From Scylla paramamosain (taxonomy: Eukaryota; Arthropoda; Malacostraca; Decapoda; Portunidae), in contig NC_087178.1 of NCBI RefSeq assembly GCF_035594125.1, forward strand, positions 11,668,470 through 11,732,469: 64,000 bases of DNA, read 5' to 3'. Below are positions 63,830-64,000 of this stretch, piece after piece. The translations under genes and the position numbers were made by a program. The notes under the pieces were generated by a model. The model was not told where the DNA came from. It searched no databases and was given only the letters and a program-made list of their open reading frames with translations. The number at the start of each line of letters is the position of its first letter. The first letter of the stretch is position 1.

Positions 63830-64000
63830 ATGGCATCAACCCAACGCTACACACAGGAGCAAGTGGAGAGAGCTGTGGAGCTGGTGAGGTCCAAACAGAT
63901 GCCCTTGAATGGTGCTTCCAAAGATTTTGGGATCCCCTACGCCACTCTTGGGGACAAGGTTAGAGGCAGAAGATCTAAGCAAGCTGCTTCCAAAACAGTA
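63830..64000 (+). CDS. Pipsqueak-type helix-turn-helix protein, cut by window end
   Basis: ATG 63830 opens a frame that runs 57 codons to the end without a stop. It reads MASTQRYTQEQVERAVELV and then LNGASKDFGIPYATLGDKVR with a GRRSK end, the helix-turn-helix_psq form (acidic helix, A..FGIP..TL.DKV.GR). Such domains bind DNA and occur in pogo/Tigger transposases and in domesticated or BTB-linked regulators. The good Kozak-like context, GAAATGG, and possible acceptor upstream favour a real start. It differs from the Tigger fragment at 33.9 kb. Without the rest it cannot be told whether it is a host gene or a transposase. Confidence 0.7.
   Translation, partial: MASTQRYTQEQVERAVELVRSKQMPLNGASKDFGIPYATLGDKVRGRRSKQAASKTV

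Overview
The window is repeat-dominated animal DNA with eukaryotic, spliced-gene features. It holds very long dinucleotide microsatellites, several non-LTR (LINE) families, DIRS-type tyrosine-recombinase retrotransposons, a BEL/Pao LTR element, and piggyBac, Tigger and mariner DNA transposons. The mix and extreme microsatellite density fit an arthropod, most plausibly a decapod crustacean; that is inference, because no diagnostic host gene is present. No bacterial operons, CRISPR arrays, rRNA or tRNA genes were seen.

Layout. 1-910 is a broken DIRS reverse transcriptase fragment that is apparently identical to 37405-38314. 1.5-4.5 kb is microsatellite and GA-linked repeat. 4.8-7.1 kb is a decayed LINE with an RNase H domain (plus strand). 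8.2-9.1 kb is a second LINE fragment. 9.6-13.1 kb holds scraps of a Gypsy-like element (minus). 14.3-15.3 kb is tandem repeat. 16388-18835 is a piggyBac element with intact TTAA duplications. 18.9-22.9 kb is a nearly complete but dead LINE (minus). 23.0-24.1 kb is another LINE family. 24.5-25.6 kb is a short LINE copy bracketed by GT arrays. 26769-29761 is a second piggyBac element inside a GA-linked repeat. 30.7-31.6 kb is a mariner remnant, next to two possible host exons at 31732-31803 and 32558-32714.

The most organised part is 32.8-61.4 kb. Four LINE copies (here L3, L4, L5, L6), all on the minus strand, lie head to tail with only short (GT)n tracts between them, as if one microsatellite had been split repeatedly by LINE insertion. 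L3 is interrupted by four further elements: a Tigger-like element (33690-34455), DIRS A (about 35448-40768), a BEL/Pao element with 5-bp target duplications (40829-46538), and a TTAA-flanked non-autonomous element (46985-47639). L5 is interrupted by DIRS B (about 54253-59312). Both DIRS elements show inverted termini plus an internal complementary region that encodes the circle junction, and both sit at AATTTT. DIRS B is nearly intact: ORF1 and the recombinase are open and the RT/RNase H frame has one visible break.

The window ends in an open reading frame from 63830 with a Pipsqueak-type helix-turn-helix, the only other candidate for non-decayed coding sequence. Functional statements rest on motif recognition by eye; subfamily names and percent identities need alignment to confirm.
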